DNA of 40,338 nt, taken from Tissierellia bacterium (GTDB lineage Bacteria; Bacillota; Clostridia; Tissierellales; Peptoniphilaceae). The notes below the pieces were generated by a model. That model had not been told where the DNA came from. It did no database searches and saw only the letters and a program-made list of their open reading frames with translations. This document shows, one piece after another, positions 1-6,646 of the stretch; position 1 is the stretch's first letter; every line of letters begins with the position of its first letter. The stretch spans positions 1 through 40,338 of the forward strand of contig JAUNUQ010000014.1 in assembly GCA_030538075.1 (NCBI GenBank), written 5' to 3'. Position numbers and translations under genes: made by a program.

Positions 1-334
1 CCTTTGTTCCCTCTAGGGCAGCTGTGATGCCGCAGGCTCTGTAGACAGTGCGCAGATAGGGGAGATTCAGTGGTCCACCAGGCGAATCCCCAACGACCAC
101 GGTCAGCCCATGTCCCTGAAGTATTTGAACGAGGCTACGCACCAGGACCGGATGGGTTGTAACGGCGGCTTCTGGTCTTTTCCCCATCAGCAGATTTAGT
201 TTTAAAAAGGCGGTCATACCGGGCTTTAGTTTTTCTAGGAATCCCGATTCCGTCAGCATGCGCTTCAATGCGATATCTACTAACTCCAGAGTATAATCCT
301 CTGCTCTATACACATAGACCTTATTTGCCATCAT
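1..334 (-). CDS. DUF362 family protein, N-terminal part (cut by window edge)
   Basis: The reading frame is open from an ATG pair at 334/331 to the window edge, giving about 110 residues; the C-terminal part lies outside. The visible part contains 'FLKLNLLMGKRPEAAVTTHP' and 'VVVGDSPGGP', the hallmark N-terminal blocks of DUF362 proteins, which often carry a C-terminal 2x[4Fe-4S] ferredoxin domain (not visible here). An AGGAG lies 4 nt before the first ATG and 7 nt before the second, so the second ATG (331) is the better start. The gene begins 23 nt after the stop of the preceding small gene and is probably the last visible member of the DUF2975-regulator operon. DUF362 proteins have no firmly established reaction; a redox role is an inference from the family. 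Confidence 0.8.
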   Translation of the reverse strand, partial: MMANKVYVYRAEDYTLELVDIALKRMLTESGFLEKLKPGMTAFLKLNLLMGKRPEAAVTTHPVLVRSLVQILQGHGLTVVVGDSPGGPLNLPYLRTVYRACGITAALEGTK

Positions 335-357
335 AGCACTCCTAATGCAAACAGACC

Positions 358-648
358 CTACACAGAGGGTCCGATTGTCGCCTTATAGGTTTTTTGATTC
401 TTGCTGTCAAAGATCAATATGTCCAATTCCGAGGCGAGCTTTGAAGCGATATTGTCGCCCTTTTGTTCGTTGACTACCACGCTGTAGAAGCCTTCCTCCG
501 CCTTGATGATCTCTTTTTCTCTCTTGGAAAATGCACTAATCCCCAAAAATAGAGATTGAATATCCCGATGCAGGGGCAGTTTCCGCCAGGCATTTTTTGT
601 GGCCAGTCGATCTTTTGCCTCCCTAGGCATTCGAATTTCCTGAATCAT
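358..648 (-). CDS. Hypothetical protein, 96 aa, in the DUF2975/XRE operon
   Basis: I do not recognise this protein. The frame extends upstream to 747, but the ATG at 648 has an excellent GAGGAGG formed by the last codons of the upstream regulator gene, whose stop lies 1 nt before it; the two genes are therefore translationally linked. The 96-residue product is soluble, rich in charged residues (PREAKDR, KREKEIIKAEEG), with no transmembrane segment, signal peptide or cysteine pair. A central stretch 'GFYSVVVNEQKGDNIASKL' followed by 'LDILIFDSKNQKTYKA' looks like alternating strands and helices of a small alpha/beta domain. Position between the regulator and the DUF362 gene suggests it belongs to the same response, but no function can be assigned. 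Confidence 0.65.
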   Translation of the reverse strand: MIQEIRMPREAKDRLATKNAWRKLPLHRDIQSLFLGISAFSKREKEIIKAEEGFYSVVVNEQKGDNIASKLASELDILIFDSKNQKTYKATIGPSV

Positions 649-649
649 T

Positions 650-856
650 TTACTCCTCCTCATACTCAAGGATATCTCCCGGTTGACAGTCCAGGGCCTT
701 GCAAATTGCCTCCAATGTGGTAAAGCGAATTGCCTTGGCCTTTCCATTCTTCAATATACTAATATTCGCCATCGTAATGCCGACGGCTTCCGATAGTTCT
801 GTTACAGACATCTTGCGCTGGGCAAGTAATACATCAATATTCACTCTTATCGCCAT
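650..856 (-). CDS. Small XRE-family (YozG-like) transcriptional regulator
   Basis: A 68-residue helix-turn-helix protein starting MAIRVNIDVLLAQ. The family pattern 'RKMSVTELSEAVGITMANISILKNGK' (about residues 14-39) is the Cro/C1-type HTH, and 'LEAICKALDCQPGDILEYEEE' is the typical C-terminus of stand-alone YozG/HTH_26-type regulators. The frame could start at a TTG at 868 overlapping the upstream stop, but the ATG at 856 with a GAGG 8 nt upstream is preferred. It follows directly after a DUF2975 membrane protein gene; this pairing is common in Firmicutes, where the regulator is thought to control its own operon together with the membrane partner. The likely target is the palindromic region at 1371-1423. 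Confidence 0.88.
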   Translation of the reverse strand: MAIRVNIDVLLAQRKMSVTELSEAVGITMANISILKNGKAKAIRFTTLEAICKALDCQPGDILEYEEE

Positions 857-864
857 GGCTCGCC

Positions 865-1335
865 TCAAATCGTCAGATCATTTTCGCTCTTATAGTCGAT
901 GGCCAGCACCAGTAACCTACGTAGGATGGATGCCAACACCGCACCACTGAGAGCTGCGAGGATCACAAGAGCGATGGTGATATAGGCTGTGCTATAGGGG
1001 ACCCTGAGCAATAATAAGCTTAGAAGGGCAAAGGCATAGATGCAGCTGATGCACATGGCATACCGGCGAATCCTGCGAAGAGAACGAACCGCCTCCTCCG
1101 TAAAGACCTCACCAGATAGTATCATGTCGAGCAGCTTCCATGCTTCCCAAATATCGAGGTAAAAGGGTACCAAGGACAGATAGACGAGGACCAATCCTGG
1201 CATCCTCAAATGGGCGAAAGCAGGGAACTCCTCTACCATATTTGCAGCTGAATTGGGGACGACGGCAACCGCCAATACCGTAATACAGATCGCCAAAAAC
1301 ACCAATACGGCCTTTAATACACTCTCCTGTCTCAT
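865..1335 (-). CDS. DUF2975 family four-helix membrane protein
   Basis: A 156-residue integral membrane protein with four predicted helices (about 7-26, 46-64, 92-112 and 117-140) and the conserved DUF2975 segment 'KLLDMILSGEVFTEEAVRSLRRIRRYA' in the central cytoplasmic loop. An in-frame ATG at 1353 exists, but the predicted transcription start lies at about 1347, downstream of it, and AGGTGAG sits just before the ATG at 1335, so 1335 is chosen. Its TGA is 8 nt before the ATG of the XRE regulator. The family has no established biochemical activity; it is almost always paired with a YozG-type regulator and may act as a membrane sensor or anti-regulator (inference). Confidence 0.85.
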   Translation of the reverse strand: MRQESVLKAVLVFLAICITVLAVAVVPNSAANMVEEFPAFAHLRMPGLVLVYLSLVPFYLDIWEAWKLLDMILSGEVFTEEAVRSLRRIRRYAMCISCIYAFALLSLLLLRVPYSTAYITIALVILAALSGAVLASILRRLLVLAIDYKSENDLTI

Positions 1336-1353
1336 CGATCTCACCTCATCCAT

Positions 1354-1382
1354 AGTATAGCAGGGTTTTTATCGTTTGTCGA
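1354..1382 (-). promoter_or_regulatory. Promoter of DUF2975-XRE operon
   Basis: On the minus strand TCGACA (1382-1377), a 17-bp spacer and TATACT (1359-1354) match a sigma-A promoter. The implied start near 1347 gives a very short leader of about 12 nt containing the ribosome binding site of the DUF2975 gene. Confidence 0.7.
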
Positions 1383-1423
1383 TATATATTTTCTTACTAT
1401 CGATAAAATTCCGATTTTATCGA
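1371..1423. promoter_or_regulatory. Candidate operator: two TATCGA-type palindromes
   Basis: Two palindromes flank and overlap the -35 box of the DUF2975-XRE operon. One is a perfect 10-bp inverted repeat TCGATAAAAT / ATTTTATCGA with a 4-nt centre (1400-1423). The second, ATCGTTTGTCGAT (1371-1383), shares the ATCG half site and covers the -35. The gene for a small HTH protein in the operon makes autoregulation the simplest reading (inference). Confidence 0.55.
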
Positions 1424-1450
1424 ACTATGTTAAAAAATGATAAATAATAG

Positions 1451-1479
1451 ATGATATCACCCAATAATCCGGGTATAAT
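1451..1479 (+). promoter_or_regulatory. Promoter of PrcB-like gene
   Basis: TATAAT at 1474-1479 with ATGATA at 1451-1456 as a 4/6-match -35 and a 17-bp spacer. The start would lie near 1486, ahead of AAGGAGG at 1495-1501 and the ATG at 1508. It is divergent from the DUF2975 promoter, so the palindromes at 1371-1423 could influence both. Confidence 0.55.
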
Positions 1480-1507
1480 AATAGTAACATAATTAAGGAG
1501 GCCTGCA

Positions 1508-1870
1508 ATGAATTTCAAAGTGATCCATATCCTGCCCGAAGAGTTAGAGGACATCTACCCACAAATCGCCGAAACACGTGGCTTCTTCCCCTTTGTCCAA
1601 GAGGAGGCATTCCTGTTTATCGGGGCTGGCCAGAAGAAAACGGATGGCTACGATATTGCCGTATCCAAGGTGAGCTTTGAATACAATTCCCTCATCGTCG
1701 ACGTGACAGAGACTACCCCTGAACATACCAGCGTAAAAAAACCCAACCCAACTTATCCCTTTACGGTGATTTCGCCAGAGCTATCCGCCGTGGAGTTCCA
1801 AAATCTAGAACATATCATCGTCAGAAATACTGTGAGCTTAAAAAAATTCAATGAAATCACCATTGGGTGA
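1508..1870 (+). CDS. PrcB C-terminal-like domain protein, 120 aa
   Basis: A 120-residue protein with a perfect AAGGAGG 6 nt before its ATG. The core 'FLFIGAGQKKTDGYDIAVSKV' followed by 'LIVDVTETTPEHTSVKKPNPTYPFTVI' follows the pattern of the PrcB_C family (small beta domain: aGqkpTGGYsI, then an ETsP motif, then TYPy). No signal peptide or membrane helix is seen, whereas many PrcB_C proteins are secreted lipoproteins; so this is a stand-alone cytoplasmic version. In PrcB itself the region belongs to a protease accessory protein, but isolated family members have no known role. Transcribed alone between a divergent promoter region and a bidirectional terminator. The family call rests on motif memory, not an alignment. 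Confidence 0.65.
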   Translation: MNFKVIHILPEELEDIYPQIAETRGFFPFVQEEAFLFIGAGQKKTDGYDIAVSKVSFEYNSLIVDVTETTPEHTSVKKPNPTYPFTVISPELSAVEFQNLEHIIVRNTVSLKKFNEITIG

Positions 1871-1878
1871 TCAACGAT

Positions 1879-1914
1879 AAAAGGGGATTCCAAAATATAG
1901 TGGAATTCCCTTTT
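1879..1914. terminator. Bidirectional terminator between PrcB-like gene and folA
   Basis: AAAAGGGGATTCCA / TGGAATTCCCTTTT forms a 14-bp stem with one mismatch and an 8-nt A/T loop, with T-rich ends on both strands. It lies exactly between two convergent genes. Confidence 0.85.
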
Positions 1915-1922
1915 CTTTGCAT

Positions 1923-2477
1923 TTATTCTGGTTTGCGAAACTCAACATATTTGCGCTCAGATCTGCGCTGATAGTCCACATAGGCAAAGTCTCGGATGCC
2001 ATCGGTCTGCGTAGCACTCATATAGACGATCTCCCATTCGGGGTCCTCGTCGAGATTTGGGATGGAAGTATCAAAGAGCTCATAGCTCTCCTGCACCTTC
2101 GTAATATGAGCATATACACATCGATCCAAAAGCTGACGAACCATTTCGCCTCCACCGATCAAGAAGACTTTCTTCTCTTGATTGGGATCTAATTCATTTA
2201 GTTTTTCATCTAGCTTATCCAAGTCATTGAGCACGAGAATCCCCTCTCGCTCATACTCTCGATTTCGAGTGATCACCAGGTTCACTCGCCCCGGCAGTGG
2301 CCGCTGCCCAGGTAGGGATTCAAAGGTCTTTCGTCCCATCACGAGGATATGCCCATAGGTTATATCCCGAAAGCGCCTGAGATCTGTTCGAATATGAAAG
2401 AGCATGTCCCCGTCGATGCCGATGCTCCAATTCTTGTCTACTGCGAAGATGATCTCCATCTTTCTATGGTTTTCCAT
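1923..2477 (-). CDS. folA: Dihydrofolate reductase
   Basis: Reduces dihydrofolate to tetrahydrofolate with NADPH. The 184-residue protein shows the family landmarks in order: IIFAVDKNWSIGIDGDMLFH near the N-terminus, the catalytic Asp in 'RTDLRRFRDIT', the NADPH site 'HILVMGRKTFESLPG' and 'LVITRN', and 'VFLIGGGEMVRQLLD' with the cis-Gly pair. The usual LPW is replaced by LFH, as in many clostridial enzymes. The ATG at 2477 follows AGGAGG closely; another Met lies six codons upstream and one six codons downstream. The gene is monocistronic, with its own promoter and terminator, separate from thymidylate synthase at 21506-22372, although both act in the same folate cycle. Confidence 0.95.
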   Translation of the reverse strand: MENHRKMEIIFAVDKNWSIGIDGDMLFHIRTDLRRFRDITYGHILVMGRKTFESLPGQRPLPGRVNLVITRNREYEREGILVLNDLDKLDEKLNELDPNQEKKVFLIGGGEMVRQLLDRCVYAHITKVQESYELFDTSIPNLDEDPEWEIVYMSATQTDGIRDFAYVDYQRRSERKYVEFRKPE

Positions 2478-2534
2478 TTCCCCTCCTAGTTCCATTGATT
2501 CATCACCGAAGAGCTATCGCCTTCGTCCTTACAT

Positions 2535-2563
2535 ATTATATGCATTCCCATCTATTCTGTCGA
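2535..2563 (-). promoter_or_regulatory. Promoter of folA
   Basis: TCGACA (2563-2558), 17-bp spacer, TATAAT (2540-2535) on the minus strand, a near-consensus sigma-A promoter about 60 nt ahead of the folA start. Confidence 0.75.
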
Positions 2564-2603
2564 TTGGATAAAACAATTATACCCATTTTGACGAGATGAA
2601 AAA

Positions 2604-2637
2604 CCCCTAGAATCCATTTCATTATGGACTCTAGGGG
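2604..2637 (-). terminator. Terminator of the molybdopterin oxidoreductase gene
   Basis: CCCCTAGA-TCCAT / ATGGA-TCTAGGGG forms a long stem with a 6-nt loop and one internal mismatch; on the minus strand it is followed by a run of Ts (2599-2603). It lies 24 nt beyond the stop of the upstream gene. Confidence 0.88.
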
Positions 2638-2660
2638 CATAGAATATCTTGATCCGGTCC

Positions 2661-4796
2661 CTATTCCTTCGCCTTTGTCACTTCACAGAGCAGATTTTTA
2701 AACACCGGAAATCCGCTGATCGGATCAATATTTTTTTCGTCCGTCAGATGGTTTACACTGGCTTGGGCCCAGAGTCCCAATTGACCAGGGTCTCCCCCTC
2801 CCACATTGACTTCCACCTCTCCCCGAGGTATCCCGTCAATTACCTCTGCGACCATCTGAATCCCGCCCCTTGGGCTGGTCAAATCCACCACATCTCCTGC
2901 TCGGATGCCTCGGACCTCGGCATCCTCTGTGTTCATGATCACCTGAGGATGCTTTTGATACGCGACCAAATCCTCAATATTTAGATGCTGCGTGCGGAAA
3001 GTGGTTTGAATCCGTGCTCCAGAGTTGAAGATCAGAGGAAACTGAACCGCCAACTCCGGAGTGCTGTTCCATCCTTCCTTTGACACCACATATACTGGTA
3101 ATCCATCAAAACCATATGCCTTCAGCAGTTCGGAATCAAATTCAAATTTTCCCGTAGGTGTTGGAAAGCCAGGGTTTTTATCACTTCGCAAATAGACCTC
3201 TTCGTATTTTCTATAGCGAATTGGCTCATTGGATTGCTGAAAATGGACTTCCTCTGCACCGGACAAAATCTGTTCCAGCACCTCTGGTTGATCCCTAAAG
3301 CGCATGGCATAGAGCTCTGCCGGATTTTTGGGATACAGGTGGCCGTAGCCAAGTTTCTCTGCTAATCGCTGGAGAATGTAGATATTCGGCAGCGATTCTC
3401 CTAGTGGCTCGATGATCTTCCGACGAACGCGAACCTTGCCTGGAAATACCTGATAGCTCTCCTCTTCGAAATATGTGGTCGCTGGAAATACGACATCTGC
3501 ATATAGACAGTCCTTCGTGAAAAAGCGGTCCACGACCGCGAAGAAATCTAGGCTTTTGATCGCCTTTTCAAACAGAGGCGTATTGGGATAATTGACCGTC
3601 ATCGCAGCTCCCACATTCAATAGACCCGCCAACTTATATGGCTTGCCGTGGAGAATCGCATCGGGCGCCTTTAAAAACTGGGGCTGATTCACCAGCTTGT
3701 GATAAATAGGGAATTCCCTCTCACCGATCGCCAACATCTTGACGCTGCCAAAATGCGAATCATTAGGATTTTTCTTAGGATTCGGCTTGCTCAACAGCAA
3801 TCCTCCCCTTTGGTCCAAATGGCCACATAATGCCCACAGACTGAATAGGGAGCGGATCGATTGGACGCCACTATTGGAGTATTCTAGGCCGGTATAGGTG
3901 ATCAAACTCGCTCTCTTCGTCGTCAACACTTCAATCAAAAACTGGATCTGCTCTAGCGGTATCCCCGTAGTTTGGGAAGCCTTCTCCAATGTGAATCTCT
4001 GGGTGTATTCTTTTAGTTCTGCAAAGCCATGGGTCCAGTTCTCCACAAATTCACGATCATATAATTCATTTTGGATGATGTAATTGATCATTGCCAGGAT
4101 CAGCACCTGGTCTGTACCGCTGCGTATCAAGACCAATTCGTCTACATTTGCCGACATAGAGGCGGCATAGTGGTCAATAAAGATCAATTTTACCCCATTT
4201 CGCCTAGCCTGATTCAGGCGCTGGTGAATAAATGGAGGGGAAGCCGTCGGTGGGTTCGTCCCCCAGATCACACAATAATCCGAATTCTCAATATCAGGCT
4301 GAAAATCCTTCGCATTTAGCCCCATTGTCGTCTGGGGTGCCAAAATTCCATATGCGACATAGCACATGGACCCCACAGAAGCGCCGTTTGGAGAGCCGAG
4401 AGGTGCAAAAAAGCCAAAATTCTTATTCCCAGGGTTGCCATTTGCAAAAAAGTCATCTGTCCCTTGATCAAAAGTCCCTCGACCCAAGTGACTCGCCAAT
4501 GCCTGGGCTCCGTACTGATCCTTGATCCTCAAAAACCCGTCTGCCGCATAGTTGAGAGCTTCCTCCCAGCTTGCTTCACGAAATTTCCCCTCGCCCTTTT
4601 CCCCCGTTCGAATCAGCGGCGTCTTCAGTCGGTCCTCAGAATAGACGATTCCCTCTGCCTTCGCACCCCGCAGACAAATCGCTGCAGGGCTGTATTCTTT
4701 AGAGGGTTTCAGTCCTTTTATCCGGCCCTCTTCCATTGTAATCTCCACTGCGCAACCGCCGGGACAAATTCCACAGAGACCTTCAATTTTTTCCAT
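2661..4796 (-). CDS. Orphan molybdopterin-dependent oxidoreductase catalytic subunit
   Basis: A 711-residue member of the DMSO reductase superfamily (bis-MGD Mo or W enzyme). Numbering from the GTG two codons upstream (4802), an N-terminal [4Fe-4S] site is formed by C10, C13, C17 and C43 (CGICPGGC..ICLRG). The Mo ligand position is C147 in 'GASVGSMCYVAYG', so this one is a Cys and not a Sec enzyme. C-terminal 'NSGARIQTTFRTQHLNIE' and 'VNVGGGDPGQ' belong to the molydopterin-binding domain. No Tat signal, so it is cytoplasmic. ATG at 4796 has GAGG 5 nt upstream and is preferred. No small iron-sulphur or membrane partner is encoded nearby, so the electron partner and substrate are unknown; it resembles the FdhA/thiosulfate-reductase branch only generally. 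Has its own terminator. Confidence 0.85.
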   Translation of the reverse strand: MEKIEGLCGICPGGCAVEITMEEGRIKGLKPSKEYSPAAICLRGAKAEGIVYSEDRLKTPLIRTGEKGEGKFREASWEEALNYAADGFLRIKDQYGAQALASHLGRGTFDQGTDDFFANGNPGNKNFGFFAPLGSPNGASVGSMCYVAYGILAPQTTMGLNAKDFQPDIENSDYCVIWGTNPPTASPPFIHQRLNQARRNGVKLIFIDHYAASMSANVDELVLIRSGTDQVLILAMINYIIQNELYDREFVENWTHGFAELKEYTQRFTLEKASQTTGIPLEQIQFLIEVLTTKRASLITYTGLEYSNSGVQSIRSLFSLWALCGHLDQRGGLLLSKPNPKKNPNDSHFGSVKMLAIGEREFPIYHKLVNQPQFLKAPDAILHGKPYKLAGLLNVGAAMTVNYPNTPLFEKAIKSLDFFAVVDRFFTKDCLYADVVFPATTYFEEESYQVFPGKVRVRRKIIEPLGESLPNIYILQRLAEKLGYGHLYPKNPAELYAMRFRDQPEVLEQILSGAEEVHFQQSNEPIRYRKYEEVYLRSDKNPGFPTPTGKFEFDSELLKAYGFDGLPVYVVSKEGWNSTPELAVQFPLIFNSGARIQTTFRTQHLNIEDLVAYQKHPQVIMNTEDAEVRGIRAGDVVDLTSPRGGIQMVAEVIDGIPRGEVEVNVGGGDPGQLGLWAQASVNHLTDEKNIDPISGFPVFKNLLCEVTKAKE

Positions 4797-4892
4797 ACGC
4801 ACCTCACTTTTCTATAACTCCGCTAACCCAATAGACTACAAATGATAGCAATTAATATGACTATATCCCAATTGAACAGCGAGTACAATTGA

Positions 4893-4928
4893 AAAATCTT
4901 ACGCTGAGAAAAATCAGCATAAGATTTT
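4893..4928 (-). terminator. Long hairpin, probable terminator of a lost operon
   Basis: AAAATCTTACGCTGA / TCAGCATAAGATTTT gives 14 of 15 paired bases around a GAAAAA loop. On the minus strand it ends in five Ts. It lies downstream of the decayed ABC ATPase fragment and upstream of the molybdopterin gene, so it probably once ended that operon. The rest of 4803-5255 holds no intact gene. Confidence 0.6.
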
Positions 4929-4961
4929 CTTTTCATTATGCTCCATTGAGATTAATGATCC

Positions 4962-4984
4962 GTTTCAATATAGGATATTGAAAC
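4962..4984. repeat. Perfect 10-bp inverted repeat, operator-like
   Basis: GTTTCAATAT, 3-nt centre, ATATTGAAAC. The very short centre makes it look like a protein-binding palindrome and not an RNA hairpin. No promoter can be confidently tied to it. Confidence 0.5.
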
Positions 4985-5044
4985 ACCATTTGATCCCCTG
5001 CTCTCAGACTAATCCCTGAACTAAACTCGCGGCTTATTCAAAAA

Positions 5045-5173
5045 CTATCTCAACTTTGGATCGGTGCACCCTTCAATATACTGACTGCCCATCCCTTCTT
5101 CAAAATGACCGCCTTGCATAAAGATCACCTGATCCGAGATCCTTTGCAAAATTTGGATGCGTACCCCTTCTCG
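5045..5173 (-). pseudogene. C-terminal remnant of a polar amino-acid ABC transporter ATPase
   Basis: Reading the minus strand in one frame to a TAG at 5047-5045 gives about 43 codons including 'RISDQVIFMQGGHFEEG' and '...YIEGCTDPKLR'. This matches the segment after the H-loop in GlnQ/HisP-type ATPases (VSDRVIFMDGGxIVEEG...NPKxxR). Nothing of the Walker A, signature or Walker B regions remains; the sequence 5' of the fragment is directly replaced by the terminator hairpin of the next operon. Interpreted as a deletion scar. The call depends on one short motif, so chance similarity is possible. Confidence 0.5.
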
Positions 5174-5185
5174 AAATAAAATAGA

Positions 5186-5219
5186 AACCGAAGCCCCTGC
5201 GTGAAGAGGGCTTCGGCTT
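5186..5219. terminator. Bidirectional hairpin after the lipoate operon
   Basis: ACCGAAGCCC / GGGCTTCGGC stem with a 12-nt loop; plus strand ends in a run of seven Ts, minus strand in a looser T-rich tract. It lies 36 nt beyond the stop of the last gene of the lipoate operon. Confidence 0.8.
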
Positions 5220-5255
5220 CTTTTTTTGGACTTATTTATTAATCTATCTCTAAAA

Positions 5256-5780
5256 CTATATCAGAAAATTACTATTTTCCGCATTGGACACCAATCGGTC
5301 CAATAGGGCAATGCTATCATTTGTCCACTCGAACTCGCCGGCCTCAACTCGGATGACACGATATCCTGCCTTTGCGCCTTCCACATCGGTCAGCATATCC
5401 GAAATGGCCTTAGCCAACCCGGTCTGTTTCGCATTGGTGCGAAGTCTGCAGGAACGCACCCAGTATTTGATGGGATAGCCCAATTGGATTCCATCGGGAT
5501 AATTCTCCAAGGTCTTCAGCCTGGCTTCTGAGAAGCACTCGGTTTCATCGTAGACGAAGAGCAGCTTTTCTCCTGGGTGGATGGCCGTGACCATTACGGA
5601 TTCGAACAACTCATTTAGCTCCTCTAAACTCATCTTCTCTCCCAATACCTCAAGGGCATTTTCATAGGGCTCTGAAGTGGAGATCTGTGGCAAGAAATCC
5701 CGGAGTCTAGCTGAAATAATGGCGTCTTCTCCCAAGTAGCTTCGAAGGAGATCCTGGAAGATCTGAGATTGTGTCATCAT
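5256..5780 (-). CDS. Hypothetical protein, 174 aa, last gene of lipoate operon
   Basis: I do not recognise this protein. The frame opens at 5837 inside lipA, but ATG at 5780 (followed by a second ATG) has AAAGGGGTG just upstream and is 16 nt after the lipA stop. The N-terminal half is helical and acidic (SQIFQDLLRSYLGED, 'SLEELNELFESVM'), the middle has 'GEKLLFVYDETECFSEARL', and the C-terminal half has a basic 'YWVRSCRLRTNAKQTGLAK' followed by 'GYRVIRVEAGEFEWTND'. No membrane segment, signal peptide or metal motif. Its position as final gene of a lipoyl-assembly operon suggests a role in lipoylation or a lipoylated-enzyme system, but that is context only. Confidence 0.75.
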   Translation of the reverse strand: MMTQSQIFQDLLRSYLGEDAIISARLRDFLPQISTSEPYENALEVLGEKMSLEELNELFESVMVTAIHPGEKLLFVYDETECFSEARLKTLENYPDGIQLGYPIKYWVRSCRLRTNAKQTGLAKAISDMLTDVEGAKAGYRVIRVEAGEFEWTNDSIALLDRLVSNAENSNFLI

Positions 5781-5796
5781 TTCACCCCTTTCTGGA

Positions 5797-6645
5797 CTAT
5801 TCATTGAGAGCCTCTGCATGATAGGAGCTACGCACAAAGGGAGAGGATTCCACCCTCTTGAATCCCATCTCCAAGCCCTTTACCCTATAGAATTCAAATT
5901 GGTCAGGATGGATATATTCAGCTACTTCAATATGTTTGACGGAGGGCTGTAGATATTGGCCGATGGTTAACATGTCACAGCCGACGTCCCGCAGCTTCTG
6001 CATCGTCCCCAAGACCATCTCCTCGGTCTCACCTAGGCCGACCATCATCCCAGATTTGGTCACAAATCCCTTTTCCTTTGCGTATTCCAACACGCGAAGG
6101 GAATGGGTAAAATTGGATTGAGGGCAGATATCGTCAAAGATCTCTTCCACTGTCTCCACATTGTGATTGAGCACATCCGGTTTGCTGTCCAAGACGATAT
6201 CCAGAAGCTCCTCCCGGGCATGGAAGTCTGGTATCAACAGTTCCACCGTCGTGTTGGGGTTGAGCTCTTTGATTTTTCGACAGCATTCTGCAAAGTGGTT
6301 TGCACCTTCATCCTCTAGATCATCCCGATCGACGGAAGTGACAACGGCGTGTTTTAACCCGAGGGCCTCCACAGCCTGTGCCAAGTGCAGCGGCTCATTT
6401 GGATCGAGTGGCAATGGCTTCTTTGTCGTCACATTGCAAAATTTACAATTTCTCGTACAATGCTTTCCCAGGATCATAAATGTGGCAGTGCCGCGCTCAT
6501 AGCATTCCATCTTGTTCGGGCAATTCGCCTCTTGGCACACGGTGTTCAGATGCATATTCGCCAACATCGATTCAACCGCCTGTTGATTTTTACTTCCCTG
6601 AATTTTTAATCGGATCCAATCCGGTTTCTTTTGTTTTACGCGCAT
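5797..6645 (-). CDS. lipA: Lipoyl synthase (radical SAM)
   Basis: Inserts two sulphurs into protein-bound octanoyl groups to make lipoyl cofactors. The 282-residue protein has both clusters: auxiliary [4Fe-4S] ligands C37, C42 and C48 (CQEANCPNKMEC) and the radical-SAM motif C63xxxC67xxC70. The C-terminal RSSY motif (which supplies a serine ligand to the auxiliary cluster) is present as 'FVRSSYHAEAL'. Length is normal for the family. It starts 1 nt after the stop of lplA; the AAGGGGA ribosome binding site lies within the lplA end. The partner octanoyltransferase LipB/LipM is not in the window; scavenging by LplA alone could supply octanoate or lipoate. Confidence 0.97.
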   Translation of the reverse strand: MRVKQKKPDWIRLKIQGSKNQQAVESMLANMHLNTVCQEANCPNKMECYERGTATFMILGKHCTRNCKFCNVTTKKPLPLDPNEPLHLAQAVEALGLKHAVVTSVDRDDLEDEGANHFAECCRKIKELNPNTTVELLIPDFHAREELLDIVLDSKPDVLNHNVETVEEIFDDICPQSNFTHSLRVLEYAKEKGFVTKSGMMVGLGETEEMVLGTMQKLRDVGCDMLTIGQYLQPSVKHIEVAEYIHPDQFEFYRVKGLEMGFKRVESSPFVRSSYHAEALNE

Positions 6646-6646
6646 T

